NCBI RefSeq assembly: GCF_051020985.1
Contig: NC_135009.1
Coordinates: 13,462,606 to 13,526,605 of the forward strand
Source: Nomia melanderi
Lineage: Eukaryota; Arthropoda; Insecta; Hymenoptera; Halictidae
Direction of reading: 5' to 3'
DNA length: 64,000 nucleotides
Part shown: positions 46,655 through 59,662 of the stretch, piece after piece
How positions within the stretch are numbered: the stretch's first letter is position 1
Layout of the letters: every line of letters starts with the position of its first letter
Notes under the pieces: model-generated
The model's database searches: none
Told to the model about the DNA's origin: nothing
What the model saw: the letters and a program-made list of their open reading frames with translations, nothing else
Position numbers and translations under genes: made by a program

Positions 46655-49600
46655 TGTTTCCTTTTGTATTTACCTTTCCGTTTCTTGTGCCTTTCCTCTG
46701 GGATTAATTCTTCGTGTTTAACGCGCAATTTCATTCAAATTGGAAGGAGTATTTGCTGCCGTAGAATATCCTGTTTACATTTACAAAAATAATGATTTTA
46801 GCCTTGCACACCGATAAGTCGACTTATTCACATTACGTACAAAGAAATCTGATTGCACAAACGTACATAAAACGATACGTGTATTATACTTTGTATATTT
46901 AGCTTGATTCAGGTTAGTTTACACGTACTGTGAAAATGACATTGGTTCCCCAAAGCGTCGCCTGGCAGGATGCAGAAGAATTAATACGCATCAACGTGAT
47001 TTTAGTCACAGATTTGGATTTAAGATTAATAAAGATTCCTCGTGCAACGTAATTTTTTGTCTACGGTTCTACTTTATCGATACTGTTAAAAATATTCTAC
47101 TGTACCAACGAATTCAAACAATTCCTGTTATTGGAATTTGTAAATTAATTTCAGTGCTATAGATAACTAAAATTAAAGCACAAGAAATGTATTTCAAAAA
47201 CCACTTGTTGAAATAGAAAAAGAATTAAGACTTATTGTAACAATTACAATGTTGTATTTGAAGAGTTAGACTTGTACAAAATTAAAAAACTATCTAAAAG
47301 AGTGAAAATGGTATTATATGATAAAATTATGTATATTTTCAGTTCTGTCTTCTTTATTTCACTTTCTGTTTCCTCATCGCGCTCTATTTTATTTCTATTT
47401 CCTCTCTATTGAATCCAACCATGATTTTTAACAAAACTAAAAGTTTCTATGTTAAGACAAGATGGCTGCCAATAAATAAAAACTGCGACAACATACTAAA
47501 AATCACATTTCATTGTACAGAATCAGAAGGTAGTTTCTAGAATTCAAAATTTCTCCTAATTCCCACAAAGTCAGCACCATCTAGAATAAAACGCCCAAAC
47601 TGTCAGCGCAGACTCACAGTCCATATTTCAAGTCAGTGGATCTGTATCATACGTACTTCACCATAGATGGCGCAAGTACTTCACACGTTCAATACATCTA
47701 ATTACATTTATTAACCGCATTCACTTACATTAATTCCCTATTTTCACCGAACTACATATCCTTCCTCATTAATAAATTTCCACAACACAAGTAAATCCAC
47801 ATAACAACCACAGATCTCATCACAAAAATAATCCTCCCAGAATTCCTCCGTCGATAATGAAGCTCTTTCCGTTCCGCACGAAAACAGACCCACAAAAATC
47901 TAAATTCAAAATTCAATACAGATCGCAGTCACTAAATAACTTAAATAAATTATCTCCCTCGCGAACACCTTCCCAAGAAAACTCACAAATTACCCAAGTA
48001 GGTAAATACCATACTCTACCGTTATTCGCCATTAAATACCGCGACACAAGACGGATCTCTCTCGAATCCCGTCCGCCAGTTGTCCAGCGCCGGTGAAAGC
48101 CGGCCGTCCGTTTTGAACGGTGCTGTAGAATGGGCGTTGCTCCGATTACAACGAGTCCCGGAAGGTCCATCATGTCACCCGTTATCCTAAGACCTAAACC
48201 ACGCTTCGCCTATGTCAAATACGCGTCGTGCCGCGGCTTCGCCTCCTACCGAGTCTTCATACACATGGTCCGTCGGTGTCCGATCTGCGTGAGGGCGGCC
48301 GATTAAACAAACAAACAGGAAGGAAAAGATGAGGGGTGTCAGGAAAAAAAAGAAAGAGAACTGCTGAAGCACCACGCGGTGGATTCTCGCGCGTTTGACG
48401 CGCGGCTACGCTGCGACTCTGCCACCGGGGAACGGGTCCGTGTGTAATATGCCGCGACCGAACGCGGCGGATCATCGACAACGCGGTGGTCTGACATAAC
48501 CGCAAAATCCTCCTGTGACCGCATCGCGTTTCGGCGGCGTCCAGCCTTCGACAACACTCTCCCCGAATGCGGGGAACAAAGTACCCGACCGCTCGACGGA
48601 TGCACACGCATTTCTGAAGTTTTCTCGCCGCACGTGAGTTGTGAGTATCTCTCGAGTCGCTCTATTTGTTGTTTTTCTCTTTCACTCCTCTTCCGAGCGT
48701 ACGTTTCCGTCTGCCGTTTTTACCTTTCGTTCACTGGGCTTTTAAGACCCGATTGTCAACACTCTGATTGAAACGAAATCGAACGTCCGAACGTTGAGTT
48801 TCGCCGTTGTGCCAGGTGGGTTTCTATGAAATATTCATTCGGTGCGACGGTGTGTTTTCGTTTTGGCATTTGACAATTAATAGAGCGTAGACGTTCACCG
48901 AACGACACTCGTAGTGGGGAACGATAATCGAGTCGACGACAGTCGGTCGAGCCTCGGTCGTGTACGCTGCTCTTGTTCAATTATTTATCGCGGATCATGC
49001 TACTGGCGTTCTTTAAAGTTTATTAGGGGAAACATAGTACCAGTCAGCGTGCGTCGCGGCCGCGAGCGAATAATATTGGAACACCAGGCGGAAACGTTCT
49101 CGAAGCGTTCGAATTCTATCTAATGGGAATGCCGACGGTGAAAGTTTTATTTACGTCCGCGACTGCTTTCTAAACTTCGCCTAGTTCGATACCGAAAACA
49201 CTCTATGGTTCTTCGCTTCCTTCTGTCATGGTTCGCACGCGTGCAACCGTGGATTATTTGAACAACCTCGGGAGGAGCTGTTACTGCTCGCATGACACGT
49301 CAAAACAAACAGAGAAGTTAATGAGTAACGTCAATTGAAAACTGGTTTTTTATCTCTTATACGAACCGTTAACGTATGTGGCCAGGTGTTTGTACACATG
49401 TAGGGAACCTCGCAACGTATAGACGTCGAAACACATAGGGTGTACGTAATGTTTTATGGTATCTAATAGTTTCTAGTAAATAAATTAAATAATTTTTAAC
49501 ATATATGGATTGAGATACTAATTAACTCATTTCGTGTAAGGAAGAATTCGAGGATAGATTAAATAGATTTTCGAGAAATGTTAAATTATATTATATTTTT

Positions 49601-50263
49601 CCTTGGTCTTTTATAAATCTTATTTCACTGTATTTCAAATTCTACTGTTAGAAGTCATTGTTAGAGTTAGAGACTATTAGCATTACTGTTATTATGACAC
49701 AGCAGTTCCATTTCTTATGACCTTGAACAGATACACGTGTGAATATTAGATGCTCCGATAGTTCTTATCACCACGGGCTTAAGTGAATCCGTTTATAACA
49801 ACGAAAGTCATTGATCATGCTAGAACTATTAGCGACTAGAGCAACTAAACAGCATATTTATAATTCCTTTTAAAAATAAGAAGAGTATTTAAAAAATTTG
49901 AAAAAACTGCGCTTTAATCGTATCAATTAAGGACCTACTCGTAATTGAAAATTTCCCCGCCATTTTGAAGTACCCCTTCTTTGCCACAAAGACGTCAAGT
50001 CATAAGGTAGTGCACGAAGAATATTACTTTTTGCTCGCAAATGGTAAATTTGTTGAGAAAAAACCACTGAATTCATTTTCCCAATCGAATATTTTATTCC
50101 CGATAACGTATCTCGCATGCACTTACATTTGCACAATCTGCAGTTCACGATGCTAGGTGTGGACAGCGAGTACGTGTATCATCGTGTGAAGTTGGCTTAA
50201 GAGACTATAACATTCCTTCGTACTTGACAGTCTCTACGCTGAAACTCACGAGCCAGAAATACA
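46655..50263. other. Non-coding; CD2BP2 upstream region and intergenic DNA
   Basis: It is AT-rich to about 47850, then a GC-rich block (48050-48620) with compositional open frames on the minus strand, then mixed sequence. No gene, RNA gene or full MITE was recognised. Confidence 0.4.
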
Positions 50264-51003
50264 TTCCCAATGTTTTCTTTCGACTGTGTACAGTACCTTC
50301 GTGCGATGATTTCCGACCAGTGAACGTTAGCGAATTATTTTCAAATTCATAGTCTATAATTCGATAAGTTTAAAAACAATTCTCCGATTCTGACAGTTCG
50401 AGGGTCATTCGATATTTATCAAAATTTCAGAGAAAACCGTTAACGTTATTAAGCCAATCAATATTGAACTATTAATTGAACTGAACGTTGACAGTTGACT
50501 TGGCGCTCACTCGAAACGATGTATTTTTACCTTTTCTTTCGACTGTGTACAGTACCGTGTGATGATTAATGATTTTGAGACTCACAGTCGATAGTTCGAT
50601 AAGTTAGAAACAATTCTCCGATTCTACGGTTTGAAGGTCATTCGATGTTTATCGAAATTTCAGAGAAAACCGTTGACATCATTGAGACAATCAATGTTAA
50701 ACTATTAATTTAACTAAACGTTGATAGTTGACTTGGCGCTCACTCGAAACGATGTATTTTTACCTTGCTTTCATGCGATGATTTCCGACCAGTGAATGTT
50801 AGTAAATTATTTTGAGATTTATAGTTGATAGTTCGATAAGTTAAAAACAATTTTCTGATTCTACGGTTTGTAGGTTATTCGATAAATTTGTCAAAATTTC
50901 AGAGGAAACCGTTGACATCACTGAGACAGTCAATATCAAACTATTAATTGAACTAAACGGTGATAGTCGACTTGGCGCTCACTCGAAACGATGTATTTTT
51001 ACC
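50264..51003. repeat. Three-unit tandem array, about 230-265 bp per unit
   Basis: Units begin near 50264, 50534 and 50764. Each contains a GATTC(T/A)ACAGTTTGAAGGT-like block, AAATTTCAGAGAAAACCGTT and GACTTGGCGCTCACTCGAAA followed by CGATGTATTTTTACCTT. Confidence 0.85.
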
Positions 51004-51164
51004 TTACACCACACGGACTATATGAAGCAAGGCTAACGAGATTATTAACATATTGCGTACTGGCAACGAGAGGTTTTTAATTAAGTATAAAGACACTTAG
51101 CTATGTAATTCTGCTGATTACTATGGTACTTAGAAAAATATTAAATTTCATTCGAATTATCTAT

Positions 51165-51407
51165 TCAACACGTTGAACGCCGCACGATTTCACAGAGGAA
51201 AATACGCCGAATGGAAAAAATATAATATTAAATCATTTGATTGATTTGCATTACTATTCCACGTTCATCTAGCTGAATGCCACTGTATTATGAAGCATTA
51301 TTTACAATATAGAATTGTTTTCATATAATCGTCGTTTCATTTAGTGAACTATAGCAATTCGATTTGGTCGGGGTCACCGGTGACCCCCATGGCATTCAAT
51401 ATGTTAA
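51165..51407 (-). mobile_element. MITE family E with perfect palindrome
   Basis: TTCA-ACACGTTGAACGCCG to CATGGCATTCAATATG-TTAA. GGGTCACCGGTGACCC lies at 51371-51386. It appears nested within family D sequence, since family D-like blocks flank it on both sides. Confidence 0.75.
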
Positions 51408-51423
51408 AATACATTATAATAAA

Positions 51424-51700
51424 AATAGACTCGCTATTAACTCATTGCGCACTGATAACGAGAAATCTCGTTTTTTTGTGAAGACACTTAGCTATGCAAC
51501 TTCGCTAATTACAGTGTTTAAAAAATATTAAATTTGATTCGAATTCATTATCTATTTAAAATAATAAAAATAGACTCGCTATTAACTCATTGCGCACTGA
51601 TAACGAGAAATCTCGTTTTTTTGTGAAGACACTTAGCTATGCAACTTCGCTAATTACTACAGTATTTAAGAAAACATTAAATTTGATTCGAGTTCATTAT
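51424..51700. repeat. Tandem duplication of family D sequence, about 140-bp unit
   Basis: TAGACTCGCTATTAACTCAT, GCGCACTGATAACGAGAAAT and ACACTTAGCTATGCAACTTC occur twice almost identically, starting near 51428 and 51568. The near-identity suggests a recent duplication. Confidence 0.85.
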
Positions 51701-52239
51701 TCATTCATTCTATTCATTATCGTTAACACATCAACCCTTTGCGATGGTTAGGATAAGATGAAATATTCATGAAGACTAACTTGAACAAATGATTTAATTA
51801 GTCGAATAGCAAGAGATCAGACCGCAGTTTCCTTTTCTTCTATTAATTAAGCAATTAATATATAATTTAGCTTTGTACGTTGAATGTTTCGTATGTTTCA
51901 CAATTTATCTATCAGTGCGTCATCGGTTATTCGTTGCTATGGCAGATGATAGTACTTATCGGTAGTTTCTCTGCTCTGCCGATGCACTCGGTAAGTTTCT
52001 TATTAGTCCGTCCTGTGCCTTTCAAGGAGGTTCAGCCGGCGTTCCGATGTCATAACCGAGACCTTAGAGTGGTGCGAAATCGTCGGCTCGAGGCAGTTAA
52101 GAAAATCGGTAATCGGCCTCGCCGAACACTTTCACTTTCCTATCGTTATCTGTTCAATGCGTTCACTCGCGGAGAAGCGCGTAGCGCGAGCCGGACATAG
52201 TTACCATTTACACGTTCACATTTATTCCTGACTCACGTC

Positions 52240-52508
52240 TTAACACTTTCACGTTCGCACGGTTCCCAAAAATTTCCTTCCCTGTCGCCGGAACTTTTTG
52301 CAAAGTTGTTCGTTAAAATGTACAAATATAAAATTCATTACAACATGATAAACTTATCTGCTTTTTGTCGAATGATACGCGTAAATACGTGTAATACGTG
52401 CATTTAATAATACGTGTAATTTCTAATAGCACCACGTTGAGGTCACCGCAAATAATAAACGGGATGCGAATGGCACCACGTTGGTGTCACCGTACGTGAA
52501 AGAGTTAA
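52240..52508 (+). mobile_element. TTAA MITE family K
   Basis: TTAA-CACTTTCACGTTCGCACGG and CCGTACGTGAAAGAG-TTAA bound about 270 bp. GGCACCACGTTG followed by GTGTCACC repeats lie inside the right end. Confidence 0.65.
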
Positions 52509-52910
52509 CGGAAATCAACGGATACTTGAGTTAATACGCTTCAATTAATATCGATAAAACGAATTTCACTTGTGTATTTTGATTCTTTGAGAAAATTGTA
52601 GAAAATCCGACAATTGTGTAGTTTCCCCGAAAATGAGGCATGTGCGCAATTAACTCGAGAGGCGCCTTCCGGTCGCCATTTGATTCGACCCGAGAACATT
52701 GTAAAATTGAAAGTTCAATATCAAATTTTATGTAATGTACGAACACATAAAACATCGGAATAAAACAGTTCTGTCGCGTAATTTATGCGAGGTATTTCTT
52801 TATGTAAATTGCAAAAAATATCATTGACATTTCATCGGAATGTAATGAATATTCATCGAGAAAAATATTCTCGAGTGCAATGGGTTAACACGTTGTTCAC
52901 CGGTCACGAG

Positions 52911-53083
52911 TTAACCCTTAGCACTTCAGGTTGTTTTGTAATCTATCAGCAACTGCAACTAATTTTTGTAGAAAACTAGAAATGCTATAACATTTTTTCG
53001 ATCTCTTATTTTCCTTGTTAGTACAGAATTTTGATGTGCGGAGAATCGAATGATTTTAAGGTAGTTTCTTTAAGATTCAAGAT
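52911..53083 (+). mobile_element. MITE family A, truncated
   Basis: It begins TTAA-CCCTTAGCACTTCAGG and continues to TTTTAAGGTAGTTTCTTTAA, where similarity is lost. Confidence 0.65.
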
Positions 53084-53870
53084 TCAGATTTTCTTCGATC
53101 CAATAACTCTTCTAACCAAAATGTTCGAGAAATGAAACTGAAACGAGTCATTGAGTTCCTAAATATACTGTAGTTTATAACTTCTAAGAACAGTATCTGT
53201 AGGACTAATTTCATTTTCATTATGTAAATATAATTATAACTGAAATCTCTAAAATCGTAATGCGGCGTGTTAACACATTTCAGCTACTGGAAACGCGAGT
53301 GTCGGTGATTGTATCGATACATTTTTAATGATCAATCAAACCGATATTTCTAACTTACAGAAAGAATAAGGAATTCGACTTTGTAACTTTATATTATTAT
53401 AATTCGAGAATGAGATACAGCTAGAAATATTGGTTAAAAACAATCGATTACCACAATTCATTACGTAGAGACGATGTACACTGTATTTATTCATCAGTTT
53501 ATAGATCGGAATACAAACGATTCCTGACTCATCACGCTAATGAACCGTAGAAATGTCATCAATTGCTAACTGATAACAGAAGTTAGCTTCGTTTCCAGTA
53601 GCATTTATTGTCCGTCGCCACCTTTGAAACTCGAGTACTGAAAATAAATGTGTAATCAACTCGTACATTAATTGAGCCGTTTGTAATGCGAATACGGGTC
53701 ACCGGTGACCCGAGCCGCCTCTAAACGCGTCGGTACACCGACAACGAGGTTTCACGCTTAACGCTGTCGAGTTTAGTAACGCTTAACGCGAATACGAGTC
53801 ACCGAATAAACAATGAGTTATCTTACTTGAAACCTGAGAAATAATCGGACGCCTCTCCTATTTCTCAGTA
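53084..53870. other. AT-rich non-coding segment
   Basis: The palindrome GGGTCACCGGTGACCC is at 53696-53711 in a degenerate MITE-like context. No gene was recognised. Confidence 0.4.
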
Positions 53871-54489
53871 CTTTGCTTACTTGCTTAATGATTTCTTTCT
53901 CAACTCTTATCGATACGGTTACTTTGTCGTTAATAATTTATTGGAAAAAAATAAAAATTCTAAGCATATCTGAGTATCAGTCAGAATAACTGGTTTCGAT
54001 TTTTTTATTTAGCAATTATTGATATCTTCGAATTGAATATTCGAAATGATTTTGAGAATAAATAGTTTCATTCGAGTACTATAATGAGTGTCTGAAGAAA
54101 CTGAAAATATTGTTACAGTTTTTATAGGAATTGCATATTAATCGTATTAAATGCTCGGTAGTTCTAGTGTTAAGTATAATAGTTGATTACGGCGGAATAA
54201 TATTTATTAGAAATTTATTCAAATTTCCAAAGATGAGTCTTTCTACAGAAATGGGGTCCACAAATTACCTTCACGCTGGGAAAGGGTCATTAGTAAGGAT
54301 TGAAATTATATTGTTCAATAAATATTAATAAGTGTATGGGAAATGTATTTTCTTTGAATCCAAGAACGGACAGAACTTTCCGGTAGACCTAATATTTCGA
54401 ATTCGAATTAACTAAGTAATATATATATTTGTTGAATCACGTTGAAAATCTTCATCGCGAGTCTCACTCGTTGTAGGACGAGAGGTTAA
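53871..54489 (+). mobile_element. MITE family C interrupted by family F and a further insertion
   Basis: Family C blocks (TTATCGATACGGTTACTTTG, ATTCTAAGCATAT) stop near 53970, where a family F copy runs to GGTAGTTCTAGTG-TTAA (54173). Family C resumes as GTATAATAGTTGATTACGGC. A further unmatched stretch of about 180 bp (about 54215-54395) splits it again before TCGAATTCGAATTAACTAAG, and family C ends at ACGAGAGG-TTAA. Confidence 0.7.
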
Positions 54490-55559
54490 TATTATATATG
54501 CGCAAAATACGTCAGTGGTTCAAGATGCGTAAGCGTATATTGTTCCCACTTCAACCAGTGATACACGATATATAAAAAATGTTCAACAAAGGAACTTTAT
54601 CACGGGTCAGATGCGAGGCGGCCCCGTCTTCTGCCGGAGATTGCAAGCGGTTAACCTCTTACGATTTATTTCTCAACTATCTTCGATGCACCTACTTTAT
54701 CGTTAATAATTTATCGAGAAGATAAAAGTCCTAGGCATATTCCATGCTCATGTCCACTCTGAAGTATAATAATTAACACTGATTAACACCATTTGTTTTC
54801 AAAATCAGTGTCGACAATACGTTCTTTTTCTCTGAGTACAGTATTATTTCACGATCGAGAGGTATCTTATTTATTATTCTCCACAGAATTTACATTCAAG
54901 AAAACTCATTAACTTCAACAAATGTTCCAAACCACCCACAGGAAAATAACTTAGAATATTCACTTCAACTAATTGGTACTATCAGAGAAATCTACCGATA
55001 AAGCGTTAAGTAACTCAACGGTTACTTCAACAAATGTTTAACCCTTTGCAGACGAAGACTCTTTAAAGTACATGAAGCTTGCAACATTCGAAGCTAAATT
55101 ATACATCGAACGCGTCAACAATGATAAAAAAGGGAACTATAACACTTGCCATTCAAGTAATGAACCCTCTGCGGACGAATGTCGGCATTTCGGCGAGACG
55201 AAGTTTTCATATTTAGAATGCTAAGTCACAGACGGGTGATTTAATTACTCGAATAGCAAGAAGTCAGTACGTTTCTTTTTTCAATTATCTAAGCAATCGA
55301 TGTATAATTTCCTATACTTCAAGGTATCTTCGTCCGCAAAGGGTTCAGTCATTTATTTGCGACTTGTTCCAAATATGAAAATTCCTCGAATAAATAATTA
55401 CTCGAATAAAAGATAAAGCGTTGAGTAACCGAACGCCCTCGCGTCCAATGTCCTCCATGTTGGTCCCCATCGGAGAGCGTAACACAACCACGAGAAATAT
55501 GAGTGCCTTCCCTTTTTCCAGCCAGGCTGAAACGCGTATGATGAAAGGGTCTCGTTAGT
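54490..55559. other. Upstream flank of the galactosyltransferase gene
   Basis: It contains a family C start (about 54651) and a family G copy at about 55037-55347 (TTTAACCCTTTGCAGACGAA to TCGTCCGCAAAGGG-TTCA). No promoter motif was identified. Confidence 0.5.
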
Positions 55560-57497
55560 ATGCTGGATAAGCGGCGGCTTCATGCATCCGCTTCGTCGCC
55601 ATGGACCCTGATCTTCGTGGTCGCCTTGGCCCTGACTGGATGCTTTTCGTTCTGGTTGCGCATCGACGGCCCCATGACGCCGTACGCTGGCGGCGCGACA
55701 GCGCCCGGCTATCTGTTGCTGTTCCCCGCGAACGTGACGCCCTCCCCCCAGCCGTACTTGCTGAACGAACTTCCGTTCGGTGACAAATCGAGCCTGATCG
55801 ACATAAAGGATTTCAGGTTCACGATCAACCACGATCCGTGCAACCGGACGCACCCGTTGCTGCTGATGCTCGTCCACTCGGCGCCCGAGAATTTCCTCAA
55901 GAGGAACGTTGTCCGCGAGACGTGGGGCCAACAGTCGACGGACGTCGTGCTCCTCTTTCTAGTCGGCTCGTCCGATGAGCATCAGACCAGCCTCGAGGTG
56001 GAGAATAGGAAATACAAAGATTTGATACAAGGCAACTTTCGCGATGCCTACAGAAACATGACTTACAAGCATGTGATGGCGTTGAAGTGGGCTACGTATC
56101 ATTGTCCAAGTAAGCGGTTTTCTTATGGGTACGGCTAACGTTGACACGTTCGCTACCAGCGTCGCGTGTTTGTGACTAATTTTGGATTTTACACGGTGAA
56201 AATGGAGTTAATGCTATTTTGAGACTACATTGTATTTAGGAACTCGATGACTCGGCTCAGTTTCATTGAATGTTTTCTTTAGATTTGTTGGATTGAAGAA
56301 AATATAATTGTGGAGGCCGTCAGCGAAATTAGCGGTGGTAGCGAATGTGTCGAGCGCCATAGGCACTGATGACTGACGTTTTCGAATTATGAAAATGGTT
56401 AATGACAGGGATTGTAACGCTAAATAATTATTCCTGCTTTTCTTTGCTGCAAAAGGATAGCTCTACGGAAACACGGTGAAGATTTTCGTGTTAACGCGTT
56501 GACTGTTACGAGAATCTCGAGCGTTTCGTCATAGCAAGATTTATTCCTTTGTACTGCAAATAGTATTAGAAATAATTATTAATGTTTTGGTATCACACTG
56601 CTCATATTACGCTATTATCTAGCTTCGTGTCTTACTTAATATTTCTATTAGAAATAATATTATTAATAATAATATTTTTATTAGAAATAATAATGAATGT
56701 TTCGGTATGACATTATCTAGCTTCATGTGTTACTTAATATTTCGATTCAATAGCAATATTCTTGTAATTGTTTTCAAGCAATTTGGAAGCTCCGGTCACC
56801 ACCATGGTTAACATGTTAAGAGAAACAGCTTTGGACATAGAAATGATCTAATGATCATACTCTTTACTCTGTCCTTAGAAAATAATCTCATAGAATCTTT
56901 GATCATTGATTATTCTAACACATTAACGTAAATAATCCTTGATCAATAGTTTCCTTAACTAATCAACTTCCCATTGTTCCAGGTGCCAAATATATACTAA
57001 AATTAGACGACGATGTTTTTGTTCATATTCCCGCCATGTTGGATTTCTTGACGCGCGACCTGTCACCGTGGGGCGCCAGGAGGTTGATCCTCTGCGACCT
57101 CCTCTCCATGGCCACCGTGAAGAGGTCCTGGCGCTCGAAATGGAGGGTCTCGCCCCAGGAGTATCCTGGTAAACGTTATCCCGCGTACTGCGCCGGATGG
57201 GCTATACTGTACTCCCCCGATAGCGTGTTTCTTTTGTATCGCGAAGCCCAACGGGAGCCATACTTCTGGATCGACGATGTCCACGTGACTGGGACTTTAG
57301 CTAGGAAAGTAAATTTAACTCAGACCTCACTGCATTATCTGGTGCTAACCAACGAGAACATGCAGGAGCTTCTGTCCAACCCGAGCTCTCGTAGGGAGTT
57401 TCTCTTCGGACCTCCTAACCTAACGGAAAACGAAATAAGAGCCTTACAGAATCTGGTCACTAAACCACGGCCTAACAGTGAAAGCCTACTAAACTGA
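55560..57497 (+). CDS. Beta-1,3-galactosyltransferase family glycosyltransferase (Golgi, type II membrane)
   Basis: Two exons, 55560-56109 and 56983-57497, join with phase 1 (donor GTAAGC, acceptor TTCCAG) to give 354 residues. Residues 1-14 are a short basic cytoplasmic tail and about 15-33 a signal-anchor. The Galactosyl_T catalytic region starts near residue 95 and shows the family motifs RNVVRETWG (115-123), FLVGSS (133-138), KLDDDVFV (190-197, the metal/UDP-sugar DxD), RYPAYCAGWAILYS (248-261) and IDDVHVTG (280-287, in the position of EDVxxG). Five N-glycosylation sequons are visible (N59, N95, N166, N294, N329). The expected reaction is transfer of a hexose, usually galactose from UDP-Gal, in beta-1,3 linkage in the Golgi lumen; donor and acceptor cannot be told from sequence. 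The start is supported by two in-frame TGA codons just upstream. The 873 bp intron contains AT-rich repeat sequence. Relation to brainiac or other B3GALT subfamilies is unresolved. Confidence 0.93.
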
Positions 57498-58656
57498 AAA
57501 CATCCACCGGAATCCCTTGGTTTTCGAACGTGCAACACAGGAGAACCCGCCCGGCGTTCGAATGCGTTGGATAATTCCAAATTCTTCGTTTCCTTTCTTT
57601 CGCACCAGTAATTACGTTGCGGTTAGAAACTTATCAAAGGATCCTTTATCAGACATTGACCCTCCTCCTCCTCTTCCTCCTCCCCGTCCTTCAAATTTAA
57701 CCCGCCGTGCTGATATCCATTTCCTTATGAATCATTGTACTCTTGCATGACAGTTTGGTGTTACGGTGGCGTATAAATGTGTGTACTTACTTACATATCT
57801 ACTTGTTTTCTCGAACGGAGGTTCATTTAGACGTTAACGAGACGCGTGTAAATGAACGTTTGCTCCGAAGGTGTTCGCGACTTCACGCGGAACGGAGCGA
57901 TCCCTCGTGGAGTCCATATACAATTCGTACATATCTTGTCATATCACCTGCGGCTCATTTACATCTAATTAATAATCTTAATTTCTATCATTAACAGAAG
58001 TTCGAAATACGGATGATGGGCTCGTTAACACCCTTGTACATAGGCGGCTCCCATGCCGCGCAGCGTGTGGCTCCGTGAATGAAATGACAGACGACGAAAG
58101 TAAGCGATGGTTTATAGAAATCAGATTCGTGAGAGAAAATTTATAGATCGAGGGGGTGTTTCGTGAAACGGGGACGCGAACTCGGTGGTTCCCGTTCCTC
58201 GGATTTCGACGGATCGGACGATCGATCGGATCCACGGGAATGTTTCTATTTAATCGTCGCGCGAGATGGTAAATGGACCGTTGATGACAGTTTCAAGGAC
58301 GCGCTCGCGTTTCACGGAACACCCTGTATACAGCTATATCAAAATTTATGGTAACAGATTGTTATATGAGAACTTTGACGAGTCAAATTAAAATTGTTAC
58401 GTAACAATAAGTACAACACCCCGAAAAACAAGGGTCCATTCGCAGTTTAGGGAGATTACGGAAATTCTTGTTCTTGTACTATGAACCGTTCCTCGAGCGC
58501 AATTCGATGAAAATTCAATTTCTGAGTTCCTTAAGTGTTCGAGCGATGTCGGAAAGTAGCATGGATCAACGCGCACTTCATTTCTACGATTTATTGTAAA
58601 TGAAATACCTCAGTATTTGTATACGTATATACATATCATATTTCGTTTTTATTCCA
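57498..58656. other. 3' flank of the galactosyltransferase gene
   Basis: Probable 3' UTR and intergenic DNA. A CTC-rich run lies at 57661-57690. No gene was recognised. Confidence 0.4.
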
Positions 58657-58883
<227 letters not shown>

Positions 58884-59629
58884 AAGATTCCCATATACAA
58901 CGAATACGAACATAACGCAGAACCAAAAACGCACTGATTTCTCTACGATAAGCGAGTATACGTTTCACGGGACAAATCTGTAAAAATTCTTGGATCGATT
59001 TATTAGTATACACTTATAGTTCTATCACGTACAAAATGAAGAAACCGTTGACGGATTCGGTTTATGGCAGTATTCTCTCGATCCTCTTTTGCCCCGAGCC
59101 GAACGGGTTCGACGATGGAGGTTTATACGTATTTATTTAATTTTTATCGATTAAATAGCAATTCTTGTCGTCGCACTGTGTGAAATGGAACATATCCAAT
59201 TGTATTATCGAACATATCCACGATGTAATCTTTGTGATGAAGTAAAGTACTTATAATTTCAATAAACCACGGTTCGTTTCAATTTGGAGGTTATCCACGA
59301 CTATTTTAGCATTAACTTACACGACGAACGATTTTATTAATATCGCGCGTTATACGTGCAGCCCAAAATGCTCGTATTAAAAAGATTGCTCTGCTGCGAG
59401 AGAAGTATCATGGAAAGATATAAGCGTCGTGGTTGACAGATCCTCGCCAGATGTCACTATCGGCCAGCCGCTATATTGATCAAGTTAGATTTTCTAAGGA
59501 CGCATGTTGATAAGATCTCGTATTTGTCGATTGCATGAGAAATTCGTCGCGATACGTCAAAACATACGTCGGCACGAGTTTTTGAGAAGGTTTGACGTGA
59601 GTCGCGTCGGTCTCGTCATTTTTCGTCTA
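58884..59629. other. Intergenic region upstream of the BTB-Psq gene
   Basis: No gene was recognised. AT-rich, becoming CpG-richer toward the putative BTB-Psq promoter. Confidence 0.35.
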
Positions 59630-59637
59630 TGACGTCA
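59630..59637 (+). promoter_or_regulatory. CRE-like palindrome TGACGTCA
   Basis: A perfect TGACGTCA lies about 25 bases before the putative first donor of the BTB-Psq gene, in a segment with further TGACG/CGTCA half-sites. This is the consensus for CREB/ATF bZIP factors. Function is inferred only from motif and position. Confidence 0.35.
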
Positions 59638-59662
59638 TTTGTGAATTACACAAGCGTCACTG

